Shown: positions 41,478-52,643 of the stretch, one piece after another | Layout of the letters: each line of letters opens with the position of its first letter | Position numbering within the stretch: the first letter of the stretch is position 1 | Assembly (NCBI GenBank): GCA_907163375.1 | Contig: CAJQUW010008939.1 | Location: forward strand, 248,001 to 312,000 | Direction: 5' to 3' | DNA: 64,000 bases | DNA from: Prostheceraeus crozeri | Lineage: Eukaryota > Platyhelminthes > Polycladida > Euryleptidae | Translations under genes and position numbers: made by a program | The notes under the pieces: model-generated | The model's database searches: none | The model's input: only the letters and a program-made list of their open reading frames with translations | Told to the model about the DNA's origin: nothing

Positions 41478-43119
41478 ATTTCTTCCTTTTGTTATTCTTT
41501 TTGTTATTTACTTTTGTCTCCTGGTATCGTCTCGTGGCAATTTTCTATGTTCGAGTATTAACACCTCAGTCGGCAGATCCTATATGTAGCAAGCGATAGA
41601 TAAGTTTACCGTACAATTACAGAAGACATGTAAGTTTTACTTCACAAAAGTAAATTTCTAAGCAAGTCCAAGACAATTTTTTTATCAAAGCAATTCTCAG
41701 ACGGCCGTAGCCTTTCAAGACATCAGCTCAGATTCAGATAGAAAAGATCTTTTACTTTCACCTGAAGCAAAAGGCGACAACTTGAAACGCTGCGGGCTTC
41801 TGTCGTTAACGTGGAATTTTATACTTCATCTAAGAATTTGTTAATACATCACTTTGGACTTGTTTATCAAGAAAATATTTGTTGACAAAACTGACGATTT
41901 TCATTTGAAACAATCTTTGTAAATTCAATGCTTAGCATTTAGCAGTAATGATTTGTTATCGATTCAATAACTTTCTGTCACACTCATAGCCGACATGCTG
42001 CTTTTTGGTTTGAAACTGAATGCTATTCATATTTTTCATTTCATTAAAAAAATGGTTACCTGTATAAAATAGTCAATATGATATCAAAGCGAATGCATTT
42101 TAATGTCTTGTTTGCTACGATTTCTAGTAGGATATGCTACTGTTTCCTTCTTTATTGAAGTTATTGTTGTCTATAGGACACTCACAAGGAGGAGTGAGAC
42201 TCAACATTTCCAAGTTAGCCTGTATGTGCATTTCCATATTCAGAGATGACTTATTTTCGCAATATTGTTTTGTACAGAAAATGTGTTCACATTATGCAAC
42301 CTAGTTGGTGTAGATAGTTACGCGTGTACTTTTATCAGTTTTACACATTTTTGAACATGAATTACTGCTTCTTGTTATTATTGAATGCTCATCGAACGAA
42401 TTTTGATTAATGATAAAGATCTCATGTCGACATCATAAACGCATTTCGCTATTTATTTTGCTTAATTGTGCATGAGTTATGTCGACCTGCAAATTTTTTG
42501 AAACAGTTCATTTTCACATATGATATGTTTGCATGATACATTTGTACCAATCAAAATGGTTTTATATGAAGTAGAATTTTCATTCATTACATTAATTGTT
42601 TTCTGCACGTATAATGAATTACGGTACTTAGAGACCTGGGACATTGTTTATAAAAACAAGCAGTCTGATGTGCAACAGTAACATATTTTCAGCAGTAAAA
42701 TATAAAGTGGATCCCTGCTGTTTAAATGGAGTTTCATACAAATTGTGGCCGCTTGAGAATGTAGTAGTCAAGATTGAGCATTGATGCAAACTGCGTTTCA
42801 TAAAGATTCCGGACTGACAAAAGCTGTGATACATAGTTGTGATTGATTGATTCTGGCTCTTAGTAAATAAAATGGCTGCTAGTTGGTGAAGCTGTTATGA
42901 AAAGATAATTATTTTAGCAGCAATATTAAGCTGATGATTGGAGAGAAGTGTGGCAAGATGACCAATTTCTTCTAGTGCATGCTGCAGCCATTTTTAACTG
43001 AATTTTCTCCCCGAGCACTGCTACGAGCCATGAGCTAAGGGGTTACTTAATGAAAAAAGTAGTTGGCTAAATTTTATTACATTAAATGAACTGAAGCAAA
43101 ATAACAGAACCTCTAATCT
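41478..43119. other. Downstream of the GTPase gene; no further gene seen
   Basis: AT-rich. The only obvious AATAAA found in the first 1.4 kb is at 42866-42871, a possible poly(A) signal for the GTPase gene, though distant. No coding sequence was recognised. Confidence 0.4.
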
Positions 43120-43370
43120 GAGTTTTCCCTACCAGAAACCTGTTCGCACGCCTCTTGAAAATATCAAGATTGCATTGGTCAGAGAAAGTGGTCTGGGGAG
43201 AAGCTGATTCCAAAGCTTATATGCCAAGCGAACAAAATAGCTTTTCGAGCGACTCGCAGTGCATGCGCATTCTAAGCTCACATGATAGCATGCGGTGAAT
43301 TCCATTTGTTCGCTCGTTACATTGTGCACACCATAGAGTAGGCCTAGGTAGAGTGGTCTCCGCATTTATT
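43120..43370 (-). pseudogene. LINE RT 3'-terminal remnant
   Basis: The minus-strand frame ends with RSKSYFVRLAYKLWNQLLPR, then PLSLTNAILIFSRGVRTGFW and a stop. The aromatic-x-x-x-Ala-x-x-x-TrpAsn-x-LeuPro pattern is the very C-terminal signature of CR1/Jockey-type LINE ORF2 proteins. About 75 codons survive; upstream RT motifs are absent, as expected for a strongly 5'-truncated copy. Confidence 0.7.
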
Positions 43371-43594
43371 AAATCCCCATTTCACAGTAAAAAAAATTGA
43401 CCAGTTATTCATGAGGTTTAGCCACAATTCATATTTTTAGACCGTGTTCGCTCGTTACAAATTTCGGAACTCAGTCTCATCATCTCTTATTTAAGCTCAA
43501 AACTCTGCTCTGTTCATCCACGTACTCGATATATTCTACCTTAGAACTCTTTCTGATGACAAATAGGCGGTGGCGTCGGCCGTACCTGTCCCCT

Positions 43595-44025
43595 ACAACA
43601 TTGAAACGTTTCCGTTATGTTTCAAATTAGTCTCAATACGTCTCATTATGTTCCCCAGTCACAAAATGTCGGGTTGAGAGTTTTAAGAAAGGTATAGTAT
43701 AATTTAAGTAAAATTAGACCATATTGAATGATCATTTATTAGTTATATGATCTTTTAGCTGATGTATCGAGGTATAATGATTATTCGCCTCTTTTTCGTT
43801 CCCGCACGTCTCGATAAGTTTCATTTCATTCACCATCATCCAACACCTTGTTGATATTTAATGTGAGGTTTTTCATAATCAGAAGACAACATATTATGAT
43901 AAGATTCACATTAAATTAAGCTGGTTACTCTAGTTTGTCTGACACGTAATGAGACGAATTGAGACTTATTGAAACGTTTGTTTTATAAGTTTCAATTGGT
44001 CTCAATTTGTTTCATGCGAAACTTT
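43595..44025. repeat. Inverted-repeat element with GTCTCA/TTTCAA words
   Basis: The left arm (about 43597-43665) contains TTTCAAATTAGTCTCAAT and CGTCTCATTATG. The right arm (about 43938-44015) contains the same blocks in reverse complement (CGTAATGAGACG, ATTGAGACTTATTGAAACG). Around the arms there are more GAAACG and TTGAGAC words, so the arms are themselves internally repetitive. No coding sequence lies in the loop. It is probably a decayed MITE. Confidence 0.6.
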
Positions 44026-44416
44026 AACTTTAAAATGAGGCATGCTTGAACTATGCATCTGAGGGAACGATTAATATAGTTCACTATTGTTAAGGATCGC
44101 AATTATTGTAAATTTTTGTTAAACCAATTAACCCTCGAAAAATTAACACTCGATGTCTCTGTAATGTCTCATGGAATAACACGAAAGATTCAGATATCAA
44201 TCAGATTCACATATCAGCTGGAACGCAATGCGATCACCTACGATTAAAAAATTATGCTAAATGCAAATCAATACCGAAACAGTCGTGATACTTGATAAAT
44301 CTCGGCGTATACTTGCGTGTTAATCAGGAAATTAGTCTGAAAATAAAAATCTTGATAATGAATTTGGAATATATGCAATTTATTTACGATTCGTTCCTTC
44401 ACAATTTGATATATAT

Positions 44417-44802
44417 TGTAGGTGTTTGTCGGCTTCTCAGCCGTGGTGACCTCTTTGGTGCGTGTGTGCATGTGGGCTTTGCCGCCTATGATGCGGTATT
44501 ACTGTGTCTCGTAGGTGTTTGTCGGCTTCTCAGCCGTGGTGACCTCTTTGGTGCGTGTGTGCATGTGGGCTTTGCCGCCTATGATGCGGTATTACTGTGT
44601 CTCCCAGTCTCCCATGTATGGCGTCACACTCTTGCCTTCCATTCTCGTGCGTCAAATTACATGACGTCATGTTTTCGCATAATTGGGACCTAAAGTGGAA
44701 GTCGGATATACATTTCTGTCTATATCATTGTGATGTGTTTGCCTGAGTAATAAGAAAGCGAATCGACGCGGAACGCTGGCCTTTTTGATTTGCAACACTA
44801 CA
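44417..44802 (+). repeat. 5' LTR, with internal 93-bp tandem duplication
   Basis: TG...CA ends. The first half consists of two adjacent 93-bp units (44418-44510 and 44511-44603) that appear identical, each starting gtaggtgtttgtcggcttct. The same duplication is in the 3' LTR, so it predates the insertion. Confidence 0.93.
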
Positions 44803-44816
44803 AGCTATCACGGCTC

Positions 44817-45578
44817 ATGAAGCTGATCGAAGTGGTGAAAAAGTTTGCTGGCGGTGCGAATGACGACATCGAGCAATGGATAGACAAGTTCCGGGTTGCG
44901 GTGGACGTTACGATCGAGGATGTCGCCAACAAAACCGACGACAAATTAGCAAAGATTTTACCAATCTTTCTTGATGGTCCTGCCTATGCCACCTGGAAAC
45001 AATTGCCAGACGCTGACAAATCCAACTTTGCAACGGCGCTCGCGGCGTTGCGGCGAGTGTTTGGTCGGTCGAAGTTGCAAGCGTGGCAAGACCTGAAGAG
45101 GATCAGACATCTGCCCGGTGAATCAGTGGATGTACTGGCAGATGAAATCAAGAGGTCTCTACAAGTCATATCTGGCGATAAAAGCATGGTACCTGACCAA
45201 ATTGTATCGTGCTACTTGGTGGACGCCCTGCCCCCATCAGTTTCCCCTCAGGTACGGCTACAATGTGGAGAAGATCTCGACCTACAATCGGTGATATCCT
45301 GTGCCAAGTCCCTGTTGACCAGTGTCTGCGATACAGCGGGGCTCTCAGCTGCAACAATTTCAAATGCTAACAATCAACGGAGGAGAGCGGACAAATCATT
45401 CAGACCGCGCTGCAACAGCTGCCGGAGATTCGGACATACCGAACGAGAATGCAATACCGTCTGCTACAAGTGCGGAGAAGTTGGCCACATGCGTCCTGAC
45501 TGTCGGAGAAACGCCCAGGGAAACGGTCAAGCGGAGGCGGCTGCGCCGGATCATGCTGCCCCCGCACAGATGCATTAA
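44817..45578 (+). CDS. gag: gag of the Ty3/gypsy element (253 aa)
   Basis: The first ATG after the LTR (44817) starts MKLIEVVKKF. The first ~170 residues are capsid-like helical sequence (FLDGPAYATWKQLPDADKSN, then a LRRVFGRSK block typical of retrotransposon Gag). Two zinc knuckles follow: CNSCRRFGHTEREC and CYKCGEVGHMRPDC, both with C-x2-C-x4-H-x4-C spacing, for RNA binding. The frame ends at 45578, nine bases before the first Met of pol, which is in another frame. Ty3/gypsy elements commonly express pol by ribosomal frameshifting. It is part of a fossil element that looks whole. Confidence 0.9.
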   Translation: MKLIEVVKKFAGGANDDIEQWIDKFRVAVDVTIEDVANKTDDKLAKILPIFLDGPAYATWKQLPDADKSNFATALAALRRVFGRSKLQAWQDLKRIRHLPGESVDVLADEIKRSLQVISGDKSMVPDQIVSCYLVDALPPSVSPQVRLQCGEDLDLQSVISCAKSLLTSVCDTAGLSAATISNANNQRRRADKSFRPRCNSCRRFGHTERECNTVCYKCGEVGHMRPDCRRNAQGNGQAEAAAPDHAAPAQMH

Positions 45579-45586
45579 TCCGGGAA

Positions 45587-48500
45587 ATGTGCATCGATGG
45601 TCGGACAATGAGAACTCTGATCGACACCGGATGCAGTGTAACCCTCATAGGTGAGCATGCCATACATGGGAGACGCCGTAATTCTTCTAAGATTTTGAAG
45701 TTGGAGATGATGAATAAGGCTTTGCTGTTTACGCGGGGGTCGGTTGAGTTGAGTTCTATAGTAACTGATAGTGGTATTGACTTAGGATCCGTAAGTTCTC
45801 ACGTTGTTTCAAGTCTACCTCTAAATGTAGACGTAGTTCTAGGGCTGGACGTGTTGGCCTCGAATGGGTTTGAGCTATACTATTCAGACGGTAAATTCTG
45901 CGTAAATTTCGCGTCTAAATATGACAGGGTTAACCCCTATCGCAAGCGTAACAAAGCGTTAATTAAAGAAATGTGTATTAACGGTAAAAAATTGAAAACA
46001 CTTATTGATACAGGATGCAGTTTGACTTTAATCAGCGACCACGTACGGTGGAAGCGTTGTAGTTCTCCCAGTATTGCCTTAGAAATGATGGACCGGACAG
46101 TTTTGAATACGAGTGGGTCAGTTGAGTTTAAATCGATTGGAAGCGATAGTGTTGACTTAGGACCTGTTACTGCGTATTGTGTCCGTAGGCTACCGTTAGA
46201 CGTAGACGTAGTCATAGGATTGGACGTGTTGTCACAGAACAGGCTTGAGCTGTGTTGTCGTGACGGGAATGTTATGATAAACTTCACTAAGTTAGAGGAT
46301 AATATGGCCAATGTCATTACTCAGCCTACCATTAGCAAGGATACAGTTATTTCCGATAGTGATTTTGAGGCAAGGTTTAACAATGGCCATTGGGTAGCTA
46401 ATTGGAAGTGGACTAATGAGGACGAAACTAAAGAGCTGCACAGATTTCCGTGTAATTACGTTAAGCAAACTAATCGGGAGGCTTGCGATAAGGAAATAGA
46501 AACATGGGTAAGAGAAGGCATTCTTGTCAAACACTCAAACAATAGGCATGGCGAGATACGCGGTTACCTACCGCTGATGGCTATTGAGCAAGACAAAGGT
46601 GATGAGAGTAAAGTCCGCCCGGTGCTAGATTATCGCAAGCTGAATCGTATTGTTCAGAGTTATCCGGGTGGGGCGGTTCCCCTCTGTGCAGATAGGCTGA
46701 GAGAGTGGCGTATGAAAGGAGAGAAAGGAGCTTTGTTAGATCTCAGGAAAGCCTATTTACAAATTCATATTGATAAGTCACTATGGACTTACCAAGCTGT
46801 CCGTTGGAGAGGAAATATTTATCTGCTTACCAGACTGGGTTTTGGTCTGTCAGTCGCGCCCAAGATAATGACAGCTATAGTTCAGAAAGTATTGGACCAA
46901 GATGATAAGATCAAGAAGGCGGTTTCGAGTTACGTAGATGATCTATTTATTGATACTTCAGAAGTTGATATTAATCATGTAAAATCACATTTACTGACGT
47001 GGGGATTAGTGACAAAGGAACCCTTGACTCTGGGTCGCACTGATGGAGTTAGGGTGCTAGGCATGAAGGTGAAGGAAGACTTGTCTTGGGAAAGAGACAA
47101 CAAAATACCGACTCTCCCTGATGAATGTTCCAGGAGGCAAATACATAGCATAGTGGGTGAGCTGGTGGGCCACTTCCCAACAGCAAGTTGGTTGCGAGTC
47201 CACTGCAGTTTTATGCAGCGGTTGACTGCCGTCTCTAAGATGGGATGGGATGACGTGGCTTCCGAGCACCTAAGGAAACCCTTGAAAGAAATCCTAGAGA
47301 AAATTAGGAACGAAGGCGATCCTGTGCGTGGGCAGTGGCCAGTCAGTGAATGCGCTCCGATGACAGTGTGGGCAGATGCTAGCGGTTTGGCAATAGGTGT
47401 AGCGCTAGAGGTTAGTGGGAGCATAGTAGAGGACGCGACTTGGTTGAGACCGCGGGACGACTCGGCACACATAAACTTGAGCGAGTTGGACGCCGTTATC
47501 AAAGGAATCAACATGGCACTGAGATGGGGGCGAAGATACTTGTACATCAGAACCGACTCTTCAACAGTATACAAGTGGCTGCAGGCGACTATTAATAAAA
47601 CGCATAATGTAAAATCTCGGGCGCTATCGGAGAGATTAATTCGGCGCAGGCTCGATACTTTAAAAGAAATAATTGAAACTGAGCAGCTCCAATTAGAACC
47701 GATTTTAGTTGAATCAAAGAAAAATTTGGCTGATAAACTTACTCGTGTACCGCGTAATTGGCTGCAAATAGAACAAGATTTGGTAGTGTCAAATGACACC
47801 GCGACTGCTTCATTAGCGACTGCTGCTGTTCAAGATAGAGAAGAAAATCAGCTCATCAACGACATAAAGTCAATACATACGAGGTGTCACTTCGGGGTAG
47901 ATAGGACTTTACGCTTGGCTAGGGAAAAGTGGGGCGCTCAAGTCTCCAGGAGGATGGTTAGAAAAATTGTCAGCAGATGCGACACCTGCTCTAAAATTGA
48001 TCCCGCCATCAACTTCAAATGGCAACATGGTAGAATATCTAGCCATATCGTATGGGACAGGGTTGCTATGGACATAACGCATTTTAAGGGAAAGCCGTAC
48101 ATATCATTAATTGATTTAGCATCCCGTTTTACCGTATGGCGTGAGTTGAAAAATGAATCAGCGTCCGAATTAGTCAGTCATGTAGAGCAAGCCATCGCTG
48201 AGTTTGGCCCTCCCTCCTCGATCTTAACAGACAACGGGACAATATTTCGTAGTCGTCTATTTGCAGAGCTCTTAGATAATTGGGAGATAGAACAAATTTT
48301 GTCATGTGCATATCGACCCCAGGGCAACGCAGTCATAGAACGTATGCATCGAACGGTTAAAAGGTGCGCTGCGCGTACATCTAGATCGATACAGGAAGCT
48401 ATTTTTTGGGTGAATAGCAGTAGGGACGGAAACAATCTCAGTCCGTTCGAGCTGATGTTCTCAGCTTCTTCGAGGAAGCCGGGAATCAGTAAGCAGCGGC

Positions 48501-48889
48501 AACAAATAACAGGTGATATCGACCACATACTAAAGCAGCAGAACGTAATAGATAACGACATGTATGACCCAGAGAGAAATCCGTTCACCGTAGGAGATAG
48601 AGTTTACATGCGTGATCCTGAGGGCAAGTGTGAAAGCATCTGGTCAGGGCCCCATAGAATCACCTCCATTAAATCGAGCGTAGGAGTGATTATTAACGAC
48701 GATGGGGTTACGAGGCATGTCTCGCACCTTCGTATGGTACCCAGCGACAAACATATCATAGAGGACTTCGAACTGAATGATGATGAGGAAGATGGGTATT
48801 CAACCAATGCGAACGATAATAGCATCATTCCTCGTAGAAGTGTGCGTGTGAAGAGGCGCCCCGAGTGGATGAACGATTACATTTGTTGA
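45587..48889 (+). CDS. pol: pol of the Ty3/gypsy element: two protease-like domains, RT, RNase H, integrase (1100 aa)
   Basis: The start shown is the first Met; translation probably enters the frame from gag. Domains in order: two tandem aspartic-protease-like repeats (LIDTGCSVTLI near residue 11 and LIDTGCSLTLI near residue 138, each followed by a VxxGLDVL strand). RT has RPVLDYRKLNRIV and SYVDDLFID. RNase H has MTVWADASGLAIGVAL and HINLSELDAV. Integrase has an HHCC zinc region (TRCHFGVDRT...CDTC), then VAMDITHFKG, SSILTDNGTIF and GNAVIERMHR as the DDE triad. A short GPHRI module precedes the C-terminal tail. The duplicated protease region is unusual for the family. It is a single long frame. 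Confidence 0.92.
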   Translation: MCIDGRTMRTLIDTGCSVTLIGEHAIHGRRRNSSKILKLEMMNKALLFTRGSVELSSIVTDSGIDLGSVSSHVVSSLPLNVDVVLGLDVLASNGFELYYSDGKFCVNFASKYDRVNPYRKRNKALIKEMCINGKKLKTLIDTGCSLTLISDHVRWKRCSSPSIALEMMDRTVLNTSGSVEFKSIGSDSVDLGPVTAYCVRRLPLDVDVVIGLDVLSQNRLELCCRDGNVMINFTKLEDNMANVITQPTISKDTVISDSDFEARFNNGHWVANWKWTNEDETKELHRFPCNYVKQTNREACDKEIETWVREGILVKHSNNRHGEIRGYLPLMAIEQDKGDESKVRPVLDYRKLNRIVQSYPGGAVPLCADRLREWRMKGEKGALLDLRKAYLQIHIDKSLWTYQAVRWRGNIYLLTRLGFGLSVAPKIMTAIVQKVLDQDDKIKKAVSSYVDDLFIDTSEVDINHVKSHLLTWGLVTKEPLTLGRTDGVRVLGMKVKEDLSWERDNKIPTLPDECSRRQIHSIVGELVGHFPTASWLRVHCSFMQRLTAVSKMGWDDVASEHLRKPLKEILEKIRNEGDPVRGQWPVSECAPMTVWADASGLAIGVALEVSGSIVEDATWLRPRDDSAHINLSELDAVIKGINMALRWGRRYLYIRTDSSTVYKWLQATINKTHNVKSRALSERLIRRRLDTLKEIIETEQLQLEPILVESKKNLADKLTRVPRNWLQIEQDLVVSNDTATASLATAAVQDREENQLINDIKSIHTRCHFGVDRTLRLAREKWGAQVSRRMVRKIVSRCDTCSKIDPAINFKWQHGRISSHIVWDRVAMDITHFKGKPYISLIDLASRFTVWRELKNESASELVSHVEQAIAEFGPPSSILTDNGTIFRSRLFAELLDNWEIEQILSCAYRPQGNAVIERMHRTVKRCAARTSRSIQEAIFWVNSSRDGNNLSPFELMFSASSRKPGISKQRQQITGDIDHILKQQNVIDNDMYDPERNPFTVGDRVYMRDPEGKCESIWSGPHRITSIKSSVGVIINDDGVTRHVSHLRMVPSDKHIIEDFELNDDEEDGYSTNANDNSIIPRRSVRVKRRPEWMNDYIC

Positions 48890-48933
48890 GCCTGTTAATC
48901 TCTCAGTTTTTAGGTCTTAAGACCTGTGGGGCG

Positions 48934-49319
48934 TGTAGGTGTTTGTCGGCTTCTCAGCCGTGGTGACCTCTTTGGTGCGTGTGTGCATGTGGGCTTTGCC
49001 GCCTATGATGCGGTATTACTGTGTCTCGTAGGTGTTTGTCGGCTTCTCAGCCGTGGTGACCTCTTTGGTGCGTGTGTGCATGTGGGCTTTGCCGCCTATG
49101 ATGCGGTATTACTGTGTCTCCCAGTCTCCCATGTATGGCGTCACACTCTTGCCTTCCATTCTCGTGCGTCAAATTACATGACGTCATGTTTTCGCATAAT
49201 TGGGACCTAAAGTGGAAGTCGGATATACATTTCTGTCTATATCATTGTGATGTGTTTGCCTGAGTAATAAGAAAGCGAATCGACGCGGAACGCTGGCCTT
49301 TTTGATTTGCAACACTACA
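48934..49319 (+). repeat. 3' LTR
   Basis: Reads identical to the 5' LTR, including the 93-bp tandem pair (48935-49027 and 49028-49120). A short guanine-rich stretch (gacctgtggggcg) just before it is the candidate polypurine tract. Confidence 0.93.
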
Positions 49320-49324
49320 TATAT

Positions 49325-52300
49325 GATCAATGTTGATCTATCAAATTGTCGTGACTTTGGTTGCTGGACACGTCAAAAACTTCGGAAGTCTGCTTTACAT
49401 TCAATTTGAATATGCAAAAATTTTACAGCATATACTATGCTCATGGAGTTCTATATGTAGTCTATATATGATGTAAAAATTCATCATTAATTTCTACCCA
49501 TGCATCTCTTATATTTATAGGATTCATGATGGTATCAGAAGAATCACAATTTTGCGACTGCATTTGGAATAGATTATAATTACAACATTTTAATATTATC
49601 ATGCAGCAAGTCTTTTTACGGCTGTGCTTATTCGATGCATGGACTGAGTCTGTCTTTCGATGATTTACGCAGCTTTAAGATAAAGCGGTCATTGCATGCC
49701 CATCGCATTTCATTTCCGAATAGACGAGAACTGCGCACAGATTATTTCCCCACTCCCGCCTGAGCGACTGACCTTCAAATCGACGCGTCACCATCGATAA
49801 TCACATGACAGCGAGAAGGGAAACGTGCAAACGGTCTTCATTTCATTCCTGGCTACTCTGCGCATCGAACGTGATTCATTTGTCTAGCATTACGATTTTA
49901 ATGAAACGTCTACGACTTAGACCAAATTTTCTTAAACGACGCGTTGATCACCATCTGTTCTTTGGACATTTAGAGGAACTCAAATTCCGCGAACCATATT
50001 CGACCTCCACAATCAATTTACAGGTCATTTATTTTGTCTTTTCAAGTTGCCGATTAAGCTTTTACCGTTATCATCTTACAAAATATTTCGTGATTTGGTT
50101 TACTTCATATTTAGTGACTTGACTCTATTTCCTACGTTCGTAGCTGAAAACCAGGGCTTTGAATGTCATCTCGTGATAGTTTGATGCATTCTGACCACTA
50201 AATGTGTTTGGATTAATATTACCAAATGCCAGAGCTTACAGGTGAGATGTCTATACTCCTTTCATTGCCTAAGTTTAAATGAATTAATTCTGTATTAGTT
50301 ATACACGTATTTTCACGAAATTATATGATTTACATTTTGAAACTTCATGAAATCACAAAAAATAAAAGAAAAATGATATTTGTTGTCAATAAAACGATAG
50401 CGTCATCTGATATCAATTAATTTGTTGCGAATTTCTTCACTCTTGAATTCTATCCGAGTCAGATTGCTTCCTCACGCCTAAGATAATTTATCATAATTAG
50501 AGGCTTGCATATTCCGAATGTTTTGTAATCCTGGAATATTATGTGGTAAATGACATCGATCGCCAGTCGCGGGTATAATTTAATTATTATTGCTGAGACT
50601 ACTGTTATAAATACGTACGTGTACACAATTCTTAATGTTTATGGACTAGTGCATGCAATATGTTATGATTATGCGTGCATCCATTTGTCGAAAATCTATT
50701 TTCTATTTCCTCCAAAGAGCCGCATGAGTGTACTTTGAACCAGTCGGATGTGGATTAATTGTGCCATGTTAAGTCCTCATGCAAATTGAGTGCAAATCCA
50801 TGTATCTATGAATTGTCCCATCATCTTTTTAAAACTCTGTTTCATTATCTAAGAAAAAGACTTTCTGAAATTCTCTGTAAATGTTTTAATGATGTGAATT
50901 GTTTTTTTTGAAATATACTATGAATGTTAACGAATTGTGCCATTCGAAAGATGTTTTGCAAACTTATGTTTTTTGCTTATAAAACAAAATCTTTATTGTG
51001 TATTTCAGAGAAAGAATCGCTGCACGGAATCGCTGTCCTACAACAATCAAAACTGAAAATATGAATGGATTTAACCAAATTGATTCATCGAGTCCGTCCA
51101 TAAAGTCAAGTAGCGGACTGATGTGTTCAAGTTTTCTGTTATTAGATGGAGGCTGAAGACATGGTAAGTCATTTAATTTTGTTCGTCAATGTCTGTTTCA
51201 ACTGCGACACAGTCCATGATGCTGTCAATTTTAGAACTCGCATCTAAGACTGCTGTTATTGTTACACAGACGTGAGCGGCGAACATTTTATGTTATCGAA
51301 CTTGAATTGCTTCCAATAATTTATCAAAAATGTATCTCTGTAACATTCTAACAAAGTTTCATGGAAACGCTTTGAAACGTTCCGTTACGTAAACATAATG
51401 TGCAAGCGCTACGTATCGGAGACGTTTCCTGAAACGTATATGGAACGTTTCCGAAACGTAACGTTACGTCACATTGTTGATGGGGTTTTGACCTTCCTTT
51501 TCTATTGTCTGTGACATTAAACCGCACGCGCATTCGAAAGCTAGCAAAGTAGATGGGATTTCTGCTCGGTGCTCGCAGTCAAATTTTTATTATGCATAGC
51601 ACCCTGCAACATACTGTGTGATACTCCGAGTTTAGTTTCATCAGCCTAACCATCATCAGAGGAATAGTGGTAATGTGTTATACATAAATTGAATATAATC
51701 ATATACATGAATCATTGATGAATTATTTAGTGCAACTTTACGCCATAATGAAAAATACGAAATTAATATAATGTAAGTTAGGCCTTAACTGATTAAGTAT
51801 GCTGCATAGAATTACAAAACTTGTCCTAAATTAGATATTTTTAATTTTTTAAGTATAATTTTCAATTGTACATTTCTGGCCTACACTGCAATGAGGCTAT
51901 CTAAATTACAATTTCTACAGATGATGAGTCGTGGGCTACCCACCGATCATATTATTCATGGACCAACAGACTATTGAATAAAGGCAATAACAAATAACAA
52001 TAACAACCTAAGCTAGCCTATATACACTTTAATATTCAATAAAGTAATTGACATCTTTATTGATACGGTATATTTGGCTATATAACCGATACCCTTTCCA
52101 TGTTCGAGTAGATACAGGCCCTATAAGCTATTTAGAGGCATACGCTATCCAGTTTCATATTCAAGCTTTGTTAAAAAGCTTACACTACTATTCGGCCCCT
52201 GTGACGGCTAATTAGGTATATCATCATCACTCATGTGTCTTATTTAATGTAGCCTCGTAGTAACTGGTTTGCAGGCTAGGCCAATATATATTTAGCCAGT

Positions 52301-52554
52301 GCGGGAGATCTTTATCTAATTTAACCAATCCTGGCTATAACTTTATTTTACCTTCCAGAGATAGTCAATTCATGCAAAAATATATGACAAGTATGTTATT
52401 TGTCATTATATTAGGCTATTATCATTCTTATTAGGCCTATTAACTAAAGTCGTTGCTTGTTAATGAAAACTAATTTGATGATTGTAGCAAGCCTCTAAAG
52501 GCCACACCGTCATCCAAAAAACCCGTTCAACGGATCCAGGATAACCAGCATAGA
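49325..52554. other. No supported gene
   Basis: A 105-codon frame at 49805-50122 and others lack any recognised motif. Two points stand out: a cluster of GAAACGT words at about 51355-51480 and an (AAYAACA)-rich stretch at 51979-52010 that resembles a retroposon tail. Possible host exons cannot be excluded. Confidence 0.4.
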
Positions 52555-52643
52555 TAGAACCTGAATTTGAAGTCGGAGCCGGAGCCTTTCACATCAGTGT
52601 CGTGGAGCCGGAGCCGATGAGATAACGCATCGGCTCCACAGCC
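52555..52643 (-). mobile_element. End of a hAT-like element (CAGGGCTGTGG terminus)
   Basis: Read on the minus strand the terminus is CAGGGCTGTGGAGCCGATG, followed by GGCTCC-rich subterminal palindromes (atcggctcc and its complement). CAGGGCTGTGGAG is a common hAT terminus. The layout is like the GGAGTCGGAGTCC ends of the hAT at 19.2-21.1 kb, but the sequence differs. The other end could not be found, so this is a truncated copy. Confidence 0.6.

Larger units (their letters stand above)
44417..49319 (+). mobile_element. Ty3/gypsy-type LTR retrotransposon, looks whole and young
   Basis: 386-bp LTRs (44417-44802 and 48934-49319) begin TG and end CA, and I found no difference between them by eye. 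The 5-bp TSD TATAT lies at 44412-44416 and 49320-49324. Between the LTRs are one gag frame and one pol frame with domains in the order protease, RT, RNase H, integrase, the Ty3/gypsy order. No env-like frame is present. Identical LTRs and an exact TSD point to a recent insertion. The 5' LTR is followed only 14 bases later by the gag ATG, an unusually short leader. Confidence 0.93.

Noticed and set aside
44790-44816. gag start inside the LTR end
   Set aside because: That position is a TTG codon; the first ATG in frame is at 44817.
49805-50122. 105-codon frame downstream of the LTR element
   Set aside because: No motif, no good start context and no splice partners visible.
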